From an uncultured Cardiobacterium sp. (GTDB lineage: Bacteria; Pseudomonadota; Gammaproteobacteria; Cardiobacteriales; Cardiobacteriaceae), in NCBI RefSeq assembly GCF_938028825.1, contig NZ_CALIZP010000013.1:1-28470 (forward strand): DNA of 28,470 bases, given 5' to 3'. This document shows, one piece after another, positions 15,655 to 24,009 of this stretch (within the stretch, counting starts at the first letter, position 1; the number at the start of each line of letters is the position of its first letter). The notes under the pieces were generated by a model that was not told the origin of the DNA, ran no database searches, and saw only the letters and a list, made by a program, of their open reading frames with translations. The translations under genes and the position numbers were made by a program.

Positions 15655-16839
15655 TTACAGCACTGCTTTTACGGCTTCGGCGAGGCGGGCGACTTCCGCT
15701 TCGTTTTTCATGCCGGCGATGTTGATACGGCCTTCGCCGACCATGTACACGGCGTAATCGTTGCGCAGACGTTCGACGCGTTCTTTGCCGAGCGGCAGCA
15801 GGGTGAACATGCCCCGGTGCGAATCGGTGATGAAGCGCCAGTCGCCGCCGCAGGCCTTGGTGAGCGCGTCGGCGAGTTGCTGGCGGCGCAGGCGGATGTA
15901 GGCGCTGATTTCGTTCAGTTCTTTTTCCCAGTCGGCGCGCAGGGTGCTGTCGCCAAGGATTTCGGCGACAGCGGCGGCGCCATGATCGGGCGGCATGGAG
16001 ACCATCGCGCGGCTGGCGGTGGCGAGGTAGCTGCGCAGGGCGTCGGCGATGCGCGCGTCTTTGGCAACGGTGAGGACGACGCCGACGCGTTCGCGGTAGA
16101 GGCCGAAGTTTTTCGAGCAGGAGGCGGCGATGAAGAGGGTTTCGAGGGTGGAGGCGAGTTTGCGCACGCCGTAGGCATCCGGCTCGATGCCTTCGCCGAA
16201 ACCGAGGTAGGCGAGGTCGATGACGGGCAGGAAGCCGCGTCTGGCGGCAATTTCCGCGACTTTGTCCCAGTCCGCCGGGGTCAGGTCGGCACCGCTGGGG
16301 TTGTGGCAGCAGCCGTGCAGCAGCACGATGTCGTCGGGCCCCATGTTTTCCAGGGCGGCGAGGAAGGCGTCACGGTTGACGATGCTTTTTTCGCGGTCGT
16401 AGTAGGGGTAGGTTTTGGCTTCGAAGCCGCAGGCGCCGAAGATGGCGTGGTGATTGCCCCAAGTCGGGTCGGGTGTCCAGAATTGTTTGCCGGCGGCGAT
16501 TTTTCGCAGGACTTCGGCGACGATACGCAGCGCGCCGGTGCCGGCGACGGCCTGGTTTGCGCGGACACGGCCGGTGTCGTAGCCGCTGCCGAGGATGAGT
16601 TCGGCCATGCGGGTGTTGTAGTCGTCGTTGCCGTTGACGCCGACGTATTTTTTGGTGGTCTGGCGCTGCCAGATGCGCTGTTCTGCCGCTTTGACGGCAC
16701 GCATGACCGGAGTCTCGCCGGTGGTGTCCTGAAAGATGCCGACGCCGACGTCGATTTTTTCGGGGCGCGGGTCGTCGCGGCACAGTTTGGAGAGTTTCAG
16801 GATGGGATCATCCGGCAGTTTTTCGATGTGCTCAAACAT
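15655..16839 (-). CDS. aromatic/aspartate aminotransferase (class I, PLP-dependent)
   Basis: A 394-residue enzyme of the AspC/TyrB group, which swaps the amino group between aspartate or aromatic amino acids and 2-oxoglutarate in the cytosol. Visible hallmarks are the N-terminal DPILKLSKLCRDD, the YVGVNGNDDY region, WTPDPTWGNHHAIF, the HGCCHNPSGADLT block with the cofactor-binding Asn, IDLAYLGFGEG, the Schiff-base Lys243 in ASCSKNFGLYRERVG, and the C-terminal segment GRINIAGM. The usual AYQGF is AYLGF here. I cannot tell whether aspartate or aromatic substrates dominate, so I give no symbol. The ATG overlaps the stop of the RDD gene by eight bases, and AGGAAACGCC precedes it. Confidence 0.92.
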   Translation of the reverse strand: MFEHIEKLPDDPILKLSKLCRDDPRPEKIDVGVGIFQDTTGETPVMRAVKAAEQRIWQRQTTKKYVGVNGNDDYNTRMAELILGSGYDTGRVRANQAVAGTGALRIVAEVLRKIAAGKQFWTPDPTWGNHHAIFGACGFEAKTYPYYDREKSIVNRDAFLAALENMGPDDIVLLHGCCHNPSGADLTPADWDKVAEIAARRGFLPVIDLAYLGFGEGIEPDAYGVRKLASTLETLFIAASCSKNFGLYRERVGVVLTVAKDARIADALRSYLATASRAMVSMPPDHGAAAVAEILGDSTLRADWEKELNEISAYIRLRRQQLADALTKACGGDWRFITDSHRGMFTLLPLGKERVERLRNDYAVYMVGEGRINIAGMKNEAEVARLAEAVKAVL

Positions 16840-17308
16840 GGCGTTTCCTTTTTTTGGCTGAGGGATAGGGGTTGGTTGGCAACAGGTAGAGGCGGGTGCG
16901 CGAGAGGCGGTCGTAGAGAGTGCAGCCGTCCACGTCCAAGTAGCGCCACCATAGGCCGATTCCCGCAGGGGCGCAAGTAATGAGGGCGCAGCACCAGCGT
17001 TTGAGGGCAAGTGCAGTGGTGAGTGGGCGGCCGTTTTCGTCGGCAACCGCCAGCCGCCAGGCACGCATGCCGAGGGTTTGTCCCTGTTGCGTCCAGAAGT
17101 AGATGTAGAAGGCGAGCCAGGCGGCGAGCAGCGCCGCTTGCAGCAGGTAGTGCAGCGCCCCGCCGGTGATGGCTTCGCCTTTGTTGAGGATGATGAAGAG
17201 GAAGCCGACGCCGATCCAGCAGGCAGCGAGCAGCATGGTGTCGTAGGCGATGGCGGCAAGGTGGCGCATGAGCGGGGCGGGGCGGGCGTCGTCGATAATC
17301 AGCGGCAT
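16832..17308 (-). CDS. RDD family inner-membrane protein
   Basis: 158 residues with the RDD pattern: an Arg/Asp-containing first segment (PLMRHLAAIAYDTMLLAACW), hydrophobic helices around WIGVGFLFIIL and LLAAWLAFYIYFW, and the family core GQTLGMRAWRLAV. A Lys/Arg-rich C-terminus follows. RDD proteins are integral membrane proteins, some linked to ion transport, but the family name does not fix a function. It is translationally overlapped with the aminotransferase (ATGTTTGA shared). It is divergent from the L,D-transpeptidase gene across 126 bp that must hold both promoters. Confidence 0.85.
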   Translation of the reverse strand: MPLIIDDARPAPLMRHLAAIAYDTMLLAACWIGVGFLFIILNKGEAITGGALHYLLQAALLAAWLAFYIYFWTQQGQTLGMRAWRLAVADENGRPLTTALALKRWCCALITCAPAGIGLWWRYLDVDGCTLYDRLSRTRLYLLPTNPYPSAKKRKRHV

Positions 17309-17434
17309 GGCGGGCGGTTACGGGCGTATTTTCCGCATACTAGCACGGCTGCCGCTTCCTGAAAATTCTGGAACGGTGCCGGTATTTGCCGCTAAAATGC
17401 CGCCGTTTTTTCACTATTTCGTAGGGAACTGTTC

Positions 17435-19225
17435 ATGAATGTTTTTTCGCGGTATCGCGTCGCTTCCATTATCGGCCTCTTGGCTCTGCATGGCCCGGCG
17501 TTTGCCCAGGAGCCGATTGAGGAAGCGGTGTTTGATGATGCGCCGCCGTCCATTGCCGACAATCTGCCGCCTGATCCGTCGGTTGCGACCAGCGAGTTGT
17601 CGGCAATGGCGACGGAAGACGCGCAGCCGCAGGAAGCAATGACCCAGCCGCATCAGGCGATTATCGGCGAGGAAATGCGCCCGTTTAACAGCCGCCGCAT
17701 CGAGCTGATTGAGGCGCTGGCGCTGAACCCGACGGAAGTGCTTTACAACGGACGGACTTACCCGCTGAAAAACCCGCAGCGTCTGCGGCTTTTTTATGAA
17801 AACGAGCAGTACCCGACGGTGTGGACGCAGGAAAACAGCCTGCTGGAACGGGTAGATGCGTTGAAGCGGCTGATCGCGGATGCGCCGCAGGATGCCCTGC
17901 CGCCCGCCCGCTACCACAGTGCGCTGATTGACGGCCTGCAAGCGGGCGCACAATACGACGACATCGTCCCGCTGGAACTGCTTTTGACCGATGCCTACCT
18001 CACTCTCGCCGGCGACCTCGCCAACGGCCTGGTCAGCCCGCGCAAGACCCATCCCGAATGGAACGCCGAAGGCGTCAGCGACGAAGCGCTGGGCGACATG
18101 CTGGCACAAGGCGTCGTCTCCGGCGACATCGAAACCGCCGTACGCACCATCAACGACGGCAACCCGCGCTATCAGGCGCTGAAGCAGCGCTACAACGCCG
18201 TTGTCGGCGACGCCATCCTCACCCCGGCAAGCAGCGGCGAGCCGCTGCCGAAAGTCACCCTGCGCCCCGGTATGAACCACGAAGCCGTCGCCATCCTGCG
18301 CGACAAACTCAACGTCCCGGCCGAAGGTGGCGATCCCTTCTATTACGACGACCTGCTTGCCGACGCCGTCCTCACCTACCAGCAGAACAACGGCCTCAAA
18401 GCCGACGGCATCGTCAGCGGCAAAACCCGCAACATGCTCAACGGCGGCAACAAAAGCGGCGGCGCGCGCAACGTTGGAGCCGACAGCCTGATGATCAACA
18501 TGGAGCGCCAGCGCTGGCTGCCGCAAGACATGGGCGAGACCTACGTACTGGTCAACATCCCGTCCTACTACGTCAAAATGTACCACGACAACCGGCCCAT
18601 CTACGAAACCAAAGCCATCATGGGGCGGCGCGACCGGCAAACCCCTGCCTTCGTCAACCACCTGCGCCACGTCGTGATGAGCCCGACCTGGACCGTGCCG
18701 CCGACCATCCTGAAAAAAGACAAAATCAACAAACTGCGCAGCAACCCCGGCGCTTTCGACGGCAACTTCGACGCCGTCGTCGGCGGGCGCGTCCTGCGCC
18801 CCAGCGAAGTCAACTGGAACTCGCCCTCGGCGCTGCACTACACCCTGCGCCAAAAACCCGGCGCGCGCAACGCCCTCGGCAGAGTCAAATTCCTCTTCCC
18901 GAACAAACATGCCATCTACCTGCACGACACTCCGAGCAAAGGTCTCTTCAACCGTAGTGACCGTGCCCTCAGCTCCGGCTGCGTCCGCCTGCAAAAACCC
19001 GAAGAATTTGCCAACGTTCTGCTCAACAACAACGGCTGGTCATCCGAACGCATCAAAAAGGCAATGAACCAAAGCAAAGAACAATGGGTCAACACCCCGG
19101 AGACCCCCATCTACCTCGTGTACTGGACCACCTGGACCGAGCCGGACGGCCGCCTGCAAACCGCCGGCGATGTGTACGGCAAAGACAACATCCTCTTGCA
19201 ACAATACAAAAAAGCGCTGAACTAA
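17435..19225 (+). CDS. L,D-transpeptidase of the LdtD/YcbB type
   Basis: A periplasmic enzyme of 596 residues, expected to form 3-3 cross-links in peptidoglycan. Order: signal peptide cut near PAFAQ, an acidic Pro-rich segment, a YcbB-like N-terminal region (YENEQYPTVWTQENSLLERV), a peptidoglycan-binding repeat (LRDKLNVPAEGGDPFYYDDL, ADAVLTYQQNNGLKADGI) and the catalytic YkuD domain. The active site is His497 (YLHDTP) and Cys516 (SSGCVRL). The substrate-capping stretch between SPTWTVPPTILKKDK and the active site is typical of LdtD. It is the first of five closely spaced plus-strand genes; fabA starts 9 bp after its stop. Together with murB it makes this a cell-wall-rich window. Confidence 0.92.
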   Translation: MNVFSRYRVASIIGLLALHGPAFAQEPIEEAVFDDAPPSIADNLPPDPSVATSELSAMATEDAQPQEAMTQPHQAIIGEEMRPFNSRRIELIEALALNPTEVLYNGRTYPLKNPQRLRLFYENEQYPTVWTQENSLLERVDALKRLIADAPQDALPPARYHSALIDGLQAGAQYDDIVPLELLLTDAYLTLAGDLANGLVSPRKTHPEWNAEGVSDEALGDMLAQGVVSGDIETAVRTINDGNPRYQALKQRYNAVVGDAILTPASSGEPLPKVTLRPGMNHEAVAILRDKLNVPAEGGDPFYYDDLLADAVLTYQQNNGLKADGIVSGKTRNMLNGGNKSGGARNVGADSLMINMERQRWLPQDMGETYVLVNIPSYYVKMYHDNRPIYETKAIMGRRDRQTPAFVNHLRHVVMSPTWTVPPTILKKDKINKLRSNPGAFDGNFDAVVGGRVLRPSEVNWNSPSALHYTLRQKPGARNALGRVKFLFPNKHAIYLHDTPSKGLFNRSDRALSSGCVRLQKPEEFANVLLNNNGWSSERIKKAMNQSKEQWVNTPETPIYLVYWTTWTEPDGRLQTAGDVYGKDNILLQQYKKALN

Positions 19226-19234
19226 GGAGCAACC

Positions 19235-19762
19235 ATGACCACAGCACACACCCCGCAAAACAGTTACAGCAAAGAAGAACTCATCGCCTGCGGCCGTGGC
19301 GAAATCTTCGGCGCGGGCAACGCCCAACTGCCGCTGCCGAACATGCTCATGATGGACCGCATCACCACCATCAACACGGACGGCGGCAAATACGGCAAAG
19401 GCGAAATCATCGCCGAATTCGACATCCACCCCGACCTGTGGTTCTTCGCCTGCCACTTCCAGGGCGACCCCGTCATGCCCGGCTGTCTCGGCCTTGATGC
19501 CATGTGGCAACTCGTCGGCTTCTACCTCGCGTGGAGCGGCGGCGTCGGACGCGGCCGGGCACTAGGCTGCGGCGAAGTCAAATTCAGCGGCCAAGTCCTG
19601 CCCACCCATAAAAAAATCACCTACCACATCCACATCAAACGCCTCATCATGCGCCAACTCATCCTCGGCATCGCCGACGCCACCGCCGGCGTGGACGGGC
19701 GCGAAATCTACAATGGCACCGACCTCAAAGTCGGCCTCTTCACCAGCACCGACAGCTTCTAA
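19235..19762 (+). CDS. fabA: 3-hydroxydecanoyl-ACP dehydratase/isomerase FabA
   Basis: FabA dehydrates 3-hydroxydecanoyl-ACP and isomerises the trans-2 product to cis-3, the branch point of anaerobic unsaturated fatty acid synthesis. The 175-residue protein has the catalytic His74 (FFACHFQGDPVMPG) and Asp88 (CLGLDAMWQLVGF), four positions later than in E. coli because of a longer N-terminus. GGAG precedes the ATG. It is packed between the L,D-transpeptidase gene and fabB (21-bp gap), so the two unsaturated fatty acid enzymes are made together. In Pseudomonas this pair is repressed by DesT/FabR-type regulators; I see no clear operator here. Confidence 0.97.
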   Translation: MTTAHTPQNSYSKEELIACGRGEIFGAGNAQLPLPNMLMMDRITTINTDGGKYGKGEIIAEFDIHPDLWFFACHFQGDPVMPGCLGLDAMWQLVGFYLAWSGGVGRGRALGCGEVKFSGQVLPTHKKITYHIHIKRLIMRQLILGIADATAGVDGREIYNGTDLKVGLFTSTDSF

Positions 19763-19783
19763 CCCCATACAGAGAGCAACAAC

Positions 19784-21001
19784 ATGAAACGCGTCGTCGT
19801 CACCGGCATGGGCATCGTCTCCAGCATCGGCAACAACTGCAAAGAAGTCCTGACATCCCTGCAACACCTCAAATCCGGCATCACCCACAGTACGGCCTAC
19901 GCCGAAAAGGGCCTCAGATCCCAAGTCGAAGGCAGCATCAAAATAGACCCCAAAGAACATATCGACCGCAAAATCCTGCGTTTCATGGGCGACGCTGCCG
20001 CCTACTGCTACATCGCCATGAAAGAAGCCATCGGACACGCCCGCCTCCTGCCCGAACACATCTCCAACATCCGCACCGGCCTCGTCGTCGGCACCGGCGG
20101 CGCGACCCCCTCGGCGCAAGTTGAAGCGGCGGACACCCTGCGCGCCAGCGGCGTCAAGCGCATCGGCCCCTACGCCGTCACCAAAACCATGGCCTCCACC
20201 ACCTCCGCCTGCCTCGCCACCCCCTTCGCCATCAAAGGCGTCAATTACTCCATCAGCTCCGCCTGCTCCACCAGCGCGCACTGCATCGGCCACGCCGCCG
20301 AGCTCATCCAGATGGGCAAACAGGACATCGTCTTCGCGGGCGGTGGCGAAGAAGTCCACTGGGCGCTGACCTGCATGTTCGACGCCATGGGCGCACTCTC
20401 CACCAACTACAACGCCACCCCCGCCGTCGCCTCGCGCGCCTACGACGCCAACCGCGACGGCTTCGTCATCTCCGGCGGCGGCAGCATCCTCGTCCTCGAA
20501 GAATACGAACACGCCAAAGCGCGCGGTGCCGGCATCATTGCCGAACTCACCGGCTACGGTGCCACCTCGGACGGCTACGACATGGTGCAGCCCTCCGGCG
20601 AAGGCGCGGCGCGCTGCATGCAAATGGCGATGGCGACCCACCCTGGCGACATCGACTACATCAACGCCCACGGCACCTCTACCCCCGTCGGCGACACCCG
20701 TGAACTCGAAGCCATCAAAACCGCCTTCGCCGGCAAAACCGTACCACCCATCAGCTCCACCAAATCCCTGACCGGCCACGCCCTCGGTGCCGCAGGCTCA
20801 AACGAAGCCATCTACTCCCTGCTCATGCTGCAACACGGCTTCCTCACCGCCTCGGCACACATTGACACCCTTGACGAAAACGCCGCAGACCTGCCTATCC
20901 TGCGCGAAAACCGCCAGCAAACCCTGAACGCCGTCATGAGCAACAGCTTCGGCTTTGGCGGCACCAATGCCACCCTCATCTTCAGCCGTGTCAATGCCTA
21001 A
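19784..21001 (+). CDS. fabB: 3-oxoacyl-ACP synthase I FabB
   Basis: The condensing enzyme that elongates the cis-3-decenoyl-ACP made by FabA. The 405-residue thiolase-fold protein has the nucleophile Cys161 (SISSACSTSAHC) and the two catalytic histidines His296 (INAHGTSTPVGD) and His332 (SLTGHALGAAG), all close to E. coli positions 163, 298 and 333. The N-terminus MKRVVVTGMGIVSSIG is standard. AGAGAGCAACAAC precedes the ATG. Its last codons overlap the start of the next gene by eight bases. Confidence 0.97.
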   Translation: MKRVVVTGMGIVSSIGNNCKEVLTSLQHLKSGITHSTAYAEKGLRSQVEGSIKIDPKEHIDRKILRFMGDAAAYCYIAMKEAIGHARLLPEHISNIRTGLVVGTGGATPSAQVEAADTLRASGVKRIGPYAVTKTMASTTSACLATPFAIKGVNYSISSACSTSAHCIGHAAELIQMGKQDIVFAGGGEEVHWALTCMFDAMGALSTNYNATPAVASRAYDANRDGFVISGGGSILVLEEYEHAKARGAGIIAELTGYGATSDGYDMVQPSGEGAARCMQMAMATHPGDIDYINAHGTSTPVGDTRELEAIKTAFAGKTVPPISSTKSLTGHALGAAGSNEAIYSLLMLQHGFLTASAHIDTLDENAADLPILRENRQQTLNAVMSNSFGFGGTNATLIFSRVNA

Positions 21002-21857
21002 GCCCCGCGCCATCCTCCTGCTCGCCGCCCTCACCCTCGGCGGGCAGACAAACGCCCAATACATCACCGGCGAAGAACAACCCCTGCGCCCCCAACCCGC
21101 CCCTGCCGGACACACTACCCAACAGGCCGCTGCCACTCCGGCAGAAAACGCCGCCCCGGCGGACAAACCCCAAAAACCGCAGAAAAACAAACAGAACGCC
21201 GCCGCAGAACAAACCCTGCCGAACGCCGACAACCTCGAAGCCTATACTGCTGCGCAAATCGTCGAACAGGCACAAGCCGAGGCCGCCGCCAAACAGGAAG
21301 CCGCCAAAGCCGCCGCTGAACAGGCAGCGCAAGCCGAAGCTGCCGCCAAAACTGCCGCAGAACAAGCAGCGAAAGCCGCTGCCGCCGCCGAAACCGCCGC
21401 CCACGAAGCACAAAACGCCGCACCGGGCAGCGACAGCCAGACCGCCGCTCTCCCCGCACAAAACACAGACAGCGGCGCCCTCCCCGAAGGCGAACCTCCG
21501 CCGGACGACGCCGAAAACATCGCCCTCCTGCCCGTCGAACGCCTCACCCCGCCGCCACCACCGACCGAAACCATCATCGTCGAACAAGCCATCTACCGCT
21601 GCCCGCACGGCAAAGACTATATCTACGTTGATGCCGACGCCAAAAAAGGGCGCAGCAAATGCACCCTCTACCGCGCCGCCAAAACCGCAGAAGTCCCCGT
21701 CGGCAGCCAACCCGAAAAACCCCTGCCCGGCGGCAGCGCCGGTTGCAGCGGTACCCTCAACTACAAAGGCAACACCTACCTCTTCCGCGAAGGCATGCCC
21801 TGCCCTATTCCGGACAACATCTTCCGCCGCCTGACCCCGGCCGCCAGCAGCCGCTAA
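20994..21857 (+). CDS. exported Ala-rich coiled-coil protein with paired-cysteine C-terminus, unknown function
   Basis: 287 residues. A signal peptide (MPKPRAILLLAALTLGGQTNA) indicates export. A Pro/Ala-rich stretch and a long Ala/Glu/Gln/Lys segment (residues about 85-145, repeats of the AAEQAAKAEA kind) should be helical or coiled coil. After a Pro-rich linker (LTPPPPPTETI) comes a C-terminal domain with two similar units, each bounded by cysteines: CPHGKDYIYVD...KC and CSGTLNYKGNTYLFREGMPC. The start overlaps the fabB stop, and queH begins 4 bp after it, so translation is tightly coupled. The overall shape (export signal, long helical spacer, small disulfide-bonded head) suggests an envelope protein. 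I know no family name. Confidence 0.8.
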   Translation: MPKPRAILLLAALTLGGQTNAQYITGEEQPLRPQPAPAGHTTQQAAATPAENAAPADKPQKPQKNKQNAAAEQTLPNADNLEAYTAAQIVEQAQAEAAAKQEAAKAAAEQAAQAEAAAKTAAEQAAKAAAAAETAAHEAQNAAPGSDSQTAALPAQNTDSGALPEGEPPPDDAENIALLPVERLTPPPPPTETIIVEQAIYRCPHGKDYIYVDADAKKGRSKCTLYRAAKTAEVPVGSQPEKPLPGGSAGCSGTLNYKGNTYLFREGMPCPIPDNIFRRLTPAASSR

Positions 21858-21861
21858 CACT

Positions 21862-22542
21862 ATGACCAGCCAACAACCCCCCTACCAACGCCCCAAACTC
21901 GTCCCGCCCGACGGGCACAACAAAGTCCTGCTCCATTCCTGCTGCGCCCCCTGCTCCGGCGAAGTCATGGAAGCCCTGCTCGCCTCGGACATCGACTACA
22001 CCATCTTCTTCTACAACCCCAACATCCACCCGCGCCGCGAATACGAACTGCGTAAAGACGAAAACATCGCCTTCGCCGAGAAAAACGGCATCCCCTTCAT
22101 CGACTGCGACTACGACACCGACAACTGGTTTGCCCGCGCCAAAGGCATGGAATGGGAACCCGAACGCGGCAAACGCTGCACCATGTGCTTCGACATGCGC
22201 TTCGAGCGCACCGCCCTTTATGCCCACGAACACGGCTTCCCCGTCATCACCAGCTCGCTCGGCATCAGCCGCTGGAAAAACATGGCGCAAATCAACCAAA
22301 GCGGCCTGCGCGCCGCCGAACCCTACCCCGACGTCCAATACTGGACCTTCAACTGGCGCAAAGGCGGCGGCTCACAGCGGATGATTGAAATCAGCAAACG
22401 CGAGCGCTTCTACATGCAGGAATACTGCGGCTGCATCTATTCCCTGCGCGACACCAACGCTTGGCGCCTGAAAAACGGACGCGGCAAAATCAAACTCGGC
22501 GTGATGTATTACGGCGATGACGATCCGCCAGCAGAAAAATAA
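21862..22542 (+). CDS. queH: epoxyqueuosine reductase QueH
   Basis: QueH performs the last step of queuosine synthesis, reducing epoxyqueuosine to queuosine in the wobble position of GUN-anticodon tRNAs. It is a non-orthologous replacement for QueG. The 226-residue protein has the diagnostic cysteines: Cys27/Cys28/Cys31 (LLHSCCAPCS) and Cys106/Cys109 (GKRCTMCFDMRFERTA), plus the conserved FYNPNIHPRREYELRK, SSLGISRWKN, YCGCIYS and FNWRKGGG segments. It closes the five-gene run. gluQ, which acts on queuosine in tRNA-Asp, and two tRNA-Asp genes are in the same window. Confidence 0.93.
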   Translation: MTSQQPPYQRPKLVPPDGHNKVLLHSCCAPCSGEVMEALLASDIDYTIFFYNPNIHPRREYELRKDENIAFAEKNGIPFIDCDYDTDNWFARAKGMEWEPERGKRCTMCFDMRFERTALYAHEHGFPVITSSLGISRWKNMAQINQSGLRAAEPYPDVQYWTFNWRKGGGSQRMIEISKRERFYMQEYCGCIYSLRDTNAWRLKNGRGKIKLGVMYYGDDDPPAEK

Positions 22543-22547
22543 ACAGC

Positions 22548-22575
22548 AAAAAGCGGGCGACAAGCCCGCTTTTTT
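22548..22575 (+). terminator. intrinsic terminator of the ldt-fabA-fabB-queH run
   Basis: The stem AGCGGGC/GCCCGCT with a GACAA loop is preceded by an A-tract and followed by six T residues; it begins six bases after the queH stop. Confidence 0.92.
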
Positions 22576-22596
22576 CTATCTAGCATTGTCCGCTTC

Positions 22597-22634
22597 TTTG
22601 CATATGACAAAACCGCTATTTGTCAGAATGCAAA
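22597..22634. repeat. AT-rich inverted repeat at the island edge
   Basis: TTTGCATATGACAAA and TTTGTCAGAATGCAAA form a stem of about 15 bp with a 7-base loop and one bulge. It marks the point where base composition drops. The stretch 22635-22791 that follows holds no gene I can support. Confidence 0.6.
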
Positions 22635-22791
22635 AAAATAGGAGTGGCAAAAAAGAAGTAGGGCGGGATTGAGCCAGCCATACATTTCAATTCTGACGAA
22701 TCGAAACCCAAACCACAAAATACGTCGTATATTTCTAAAACCGAGATGGAATAATAATACTTGCTTGATAATAGGAGATACCAAAAGAGCA

Positions 22792-23241
22792 TCAGATATG
22801 GCGTAAAGCAAAATTTATAATTCCACCAATCAACACGATAGCAACAGAGGCTATCAAAATAAGGATATTCTTAATGATCGGCATAGCTCTCATTTTGAAT
22901 CTGCGTAGCGCTTCATAATATTCCTCCACATCATCTCGGTTCCTGGGTGGAGGGCGATAAGCTGTATATGATCTACTATCACTATCTTCATCCTTCACCT
23001 CAGCGAAAAAATCTTCTTTGCGACGTAATTGTGCATCATATGCAGCTCTGGCCTGCGGATTGGACAAAATCCTGTAAGAAGCATTGATAATTTGCATAAT
23101 CCTGGTCTTTTCTGCCTTATCACTTTCCTTCGCCCAGTCAGGATGATGGCGAAAGACCAGTCTGCTATAAGCACGCTTTATTTCCTCAGGTGTTGCATCT
23201 CTTGGAACCCTGAGATTATCATAATGCGTCCATATGGTCAT
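22792..23241 (-). CDS. J-domain protein with a C-terminal membrane segment
   Basis: 149 residues. The N-terminal J domain spans residues 3-70 (HYDNLRVPRDATPEEIKRAY, the HPD motif in FRHHPDWA, then INASYRILSNPQARAAYD). J domains stimulate Hsp70 ATPase and deliver clients to it. A charged linker follows (EDSDSRSYTAYRPPPRNRDD), then one hydrophobic helix near the C-terminus (IIKNILILIASVAIVLIGGI), which would anchor the protein with the J domain in the cytosol. The ATG at 23241 is preferred; a TTG at 23250 directly after the upstream stop is possible. It is downstream of, and probably co-transcribed with, a polytopic membrane protein. AT-rich codon use sets both apart from the rest of the window. 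Confidence 0.85.
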   Translation of the reverse strand: MTIWTHYDNLRVPRDATPEEIKRAYSRLVFRHHPDWAKESDKAEKTRIMQIINASYRILSNPQARAAYDAQLRRKEDFFAEVKDEDSDSRSYTAYRPPPRNRDDVEEYYEALRRFKMRAMPIIKNILILIASVAIVLIGGIINFALRHI

Positions 23242-23250
23242 AAAATTCAA

Positions 23251-23826
23251 CTACTTGGCAAAACTACTCAATACACCCATGATCGCAGGAAGGATTATAA
23301 ATGTTGTCACCATATATATCCAAAATATATTCAAGCTAAATTTATTAAGCATTTGTCTCCTAAAAATATAAAAAGGAAAGAAGAAAAGAAATGGGAATAG
23401 GAAATAGATAGGAAAAAACAAAACCCAAATCCAATAAGATAGTGGAACTATTGCACCAGAATCTCTTAAAGCATTTCTATCTAATATAAACAGATGCGTT
23501 GGTAGTACTACAAGAGTTATCATCATGTATAGAATATACAATAGATTTCCTAATACACTCATCCCACCAATTAACCCTGTTATTATAGAAATTATTATTA
23601 CCAATATTGCAACTATTATGTTCAAAATGAATAAATATGCTATAAATAATGAAATAATTAGTACTGTAAATAAAATTATTAATAAAGTAGAATTGCTTAA
23701 ATTGACAAAAATTGATATTGCTGCATATAATAGCATTATAAGAGGGTAAAAAGTTAATAACCATATATATCGATTATTTACATTCAAGGATTCTTCTTCC
23801 CAATCCGGTAAATCATATTTTTTCAT
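23251..23826 (-). CDS. polytopic inner-membrane protein of unknown function
   Basis: 191 residues with five or six hydrophobic segments (among them YIWLLTFYPLIMLLYAAISI, LLIILFTVLIISLFIAYLFI, VAILVIIISIITGLIGGM and YWIWVLFFPIYFLFPFLFFF) after a short acidic N-terminus (DLPDWEEES). Very Ile/Leu/Phe-rich with A/T-ending codons, markedly unlike the GC-rich neighbours, which suggests horizontal acquisition. GAGGA lies seven bases before the ATG. The J-domain gene starts 9 bp after its stop, so the two are likely made together and may act as a pair. I recognise no family. Confidence 0.75.
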   Translation of the reverse strand: MKKYDLPDWEEESLNVNNRYIWLLTFYPLIMLLYAAISIFVNLSNSTLLIILFTVLIISLFIAYLFILNIIVAILVIIISIITGLIGGMSVLGNLLYILYMMITLVVLPTHLFILDRNALRDSGAIVPLSYWIWVLFFPIYFLFPFLFFFPFYIFRRQMLNKFSLNIFWIYMVTTFIILPAIMGVLSSFAK

Positions 23827-23972
23827 AGCATCCTCAACTTGTTAAAAATTAACTAAAAATAGACACTGTAAAACCACAAAATGGCTTAAACGCATGTTAA
23901 TTGTTACAAGTTATTCAGACTACCCACTGCCTATATCTCTTAGGCTTCTTTTTGTAGGTTAAAAGTGCTAAA

Positions 23973-23992
23973 TTGTGGGCAATAATTCACAA
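23973..23992. promoter_or_regulatory. possible operator upstream of the XRE gene
   Basis: TTGTG and CACAA are spaced by 10 bp and lie 17 bp before the XRE start codon; an autoregulatory site is plausible. The remainder of 23827-24009 is AT-rich and should hold divergent promoters for the XRE gene and the membrane-protein gene, but I see no strong -35/-10 pair. Confidence 0.3.
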
Positions 23993-24009
23993 ACTTACGG
24001 AGAAACAGT

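Noticed and set aside
17414..18994. Minus-strand open frame of about 526 codons opposite the L,D-transpeptidase gene
   Set aside because: Antisense shadow; the L,D-transpeptidase has complete catalytic motifs and a signal peptide.
22623..22811. Small hydrophobic minus-strand open frame of 62 codons after the J-domain gene
   Set aside because: It starts with TTG, overlaps the J-domain gene, has no clear ribosome site and no family resemblance; AT-rich DNA easily yields hydrophobic frames.
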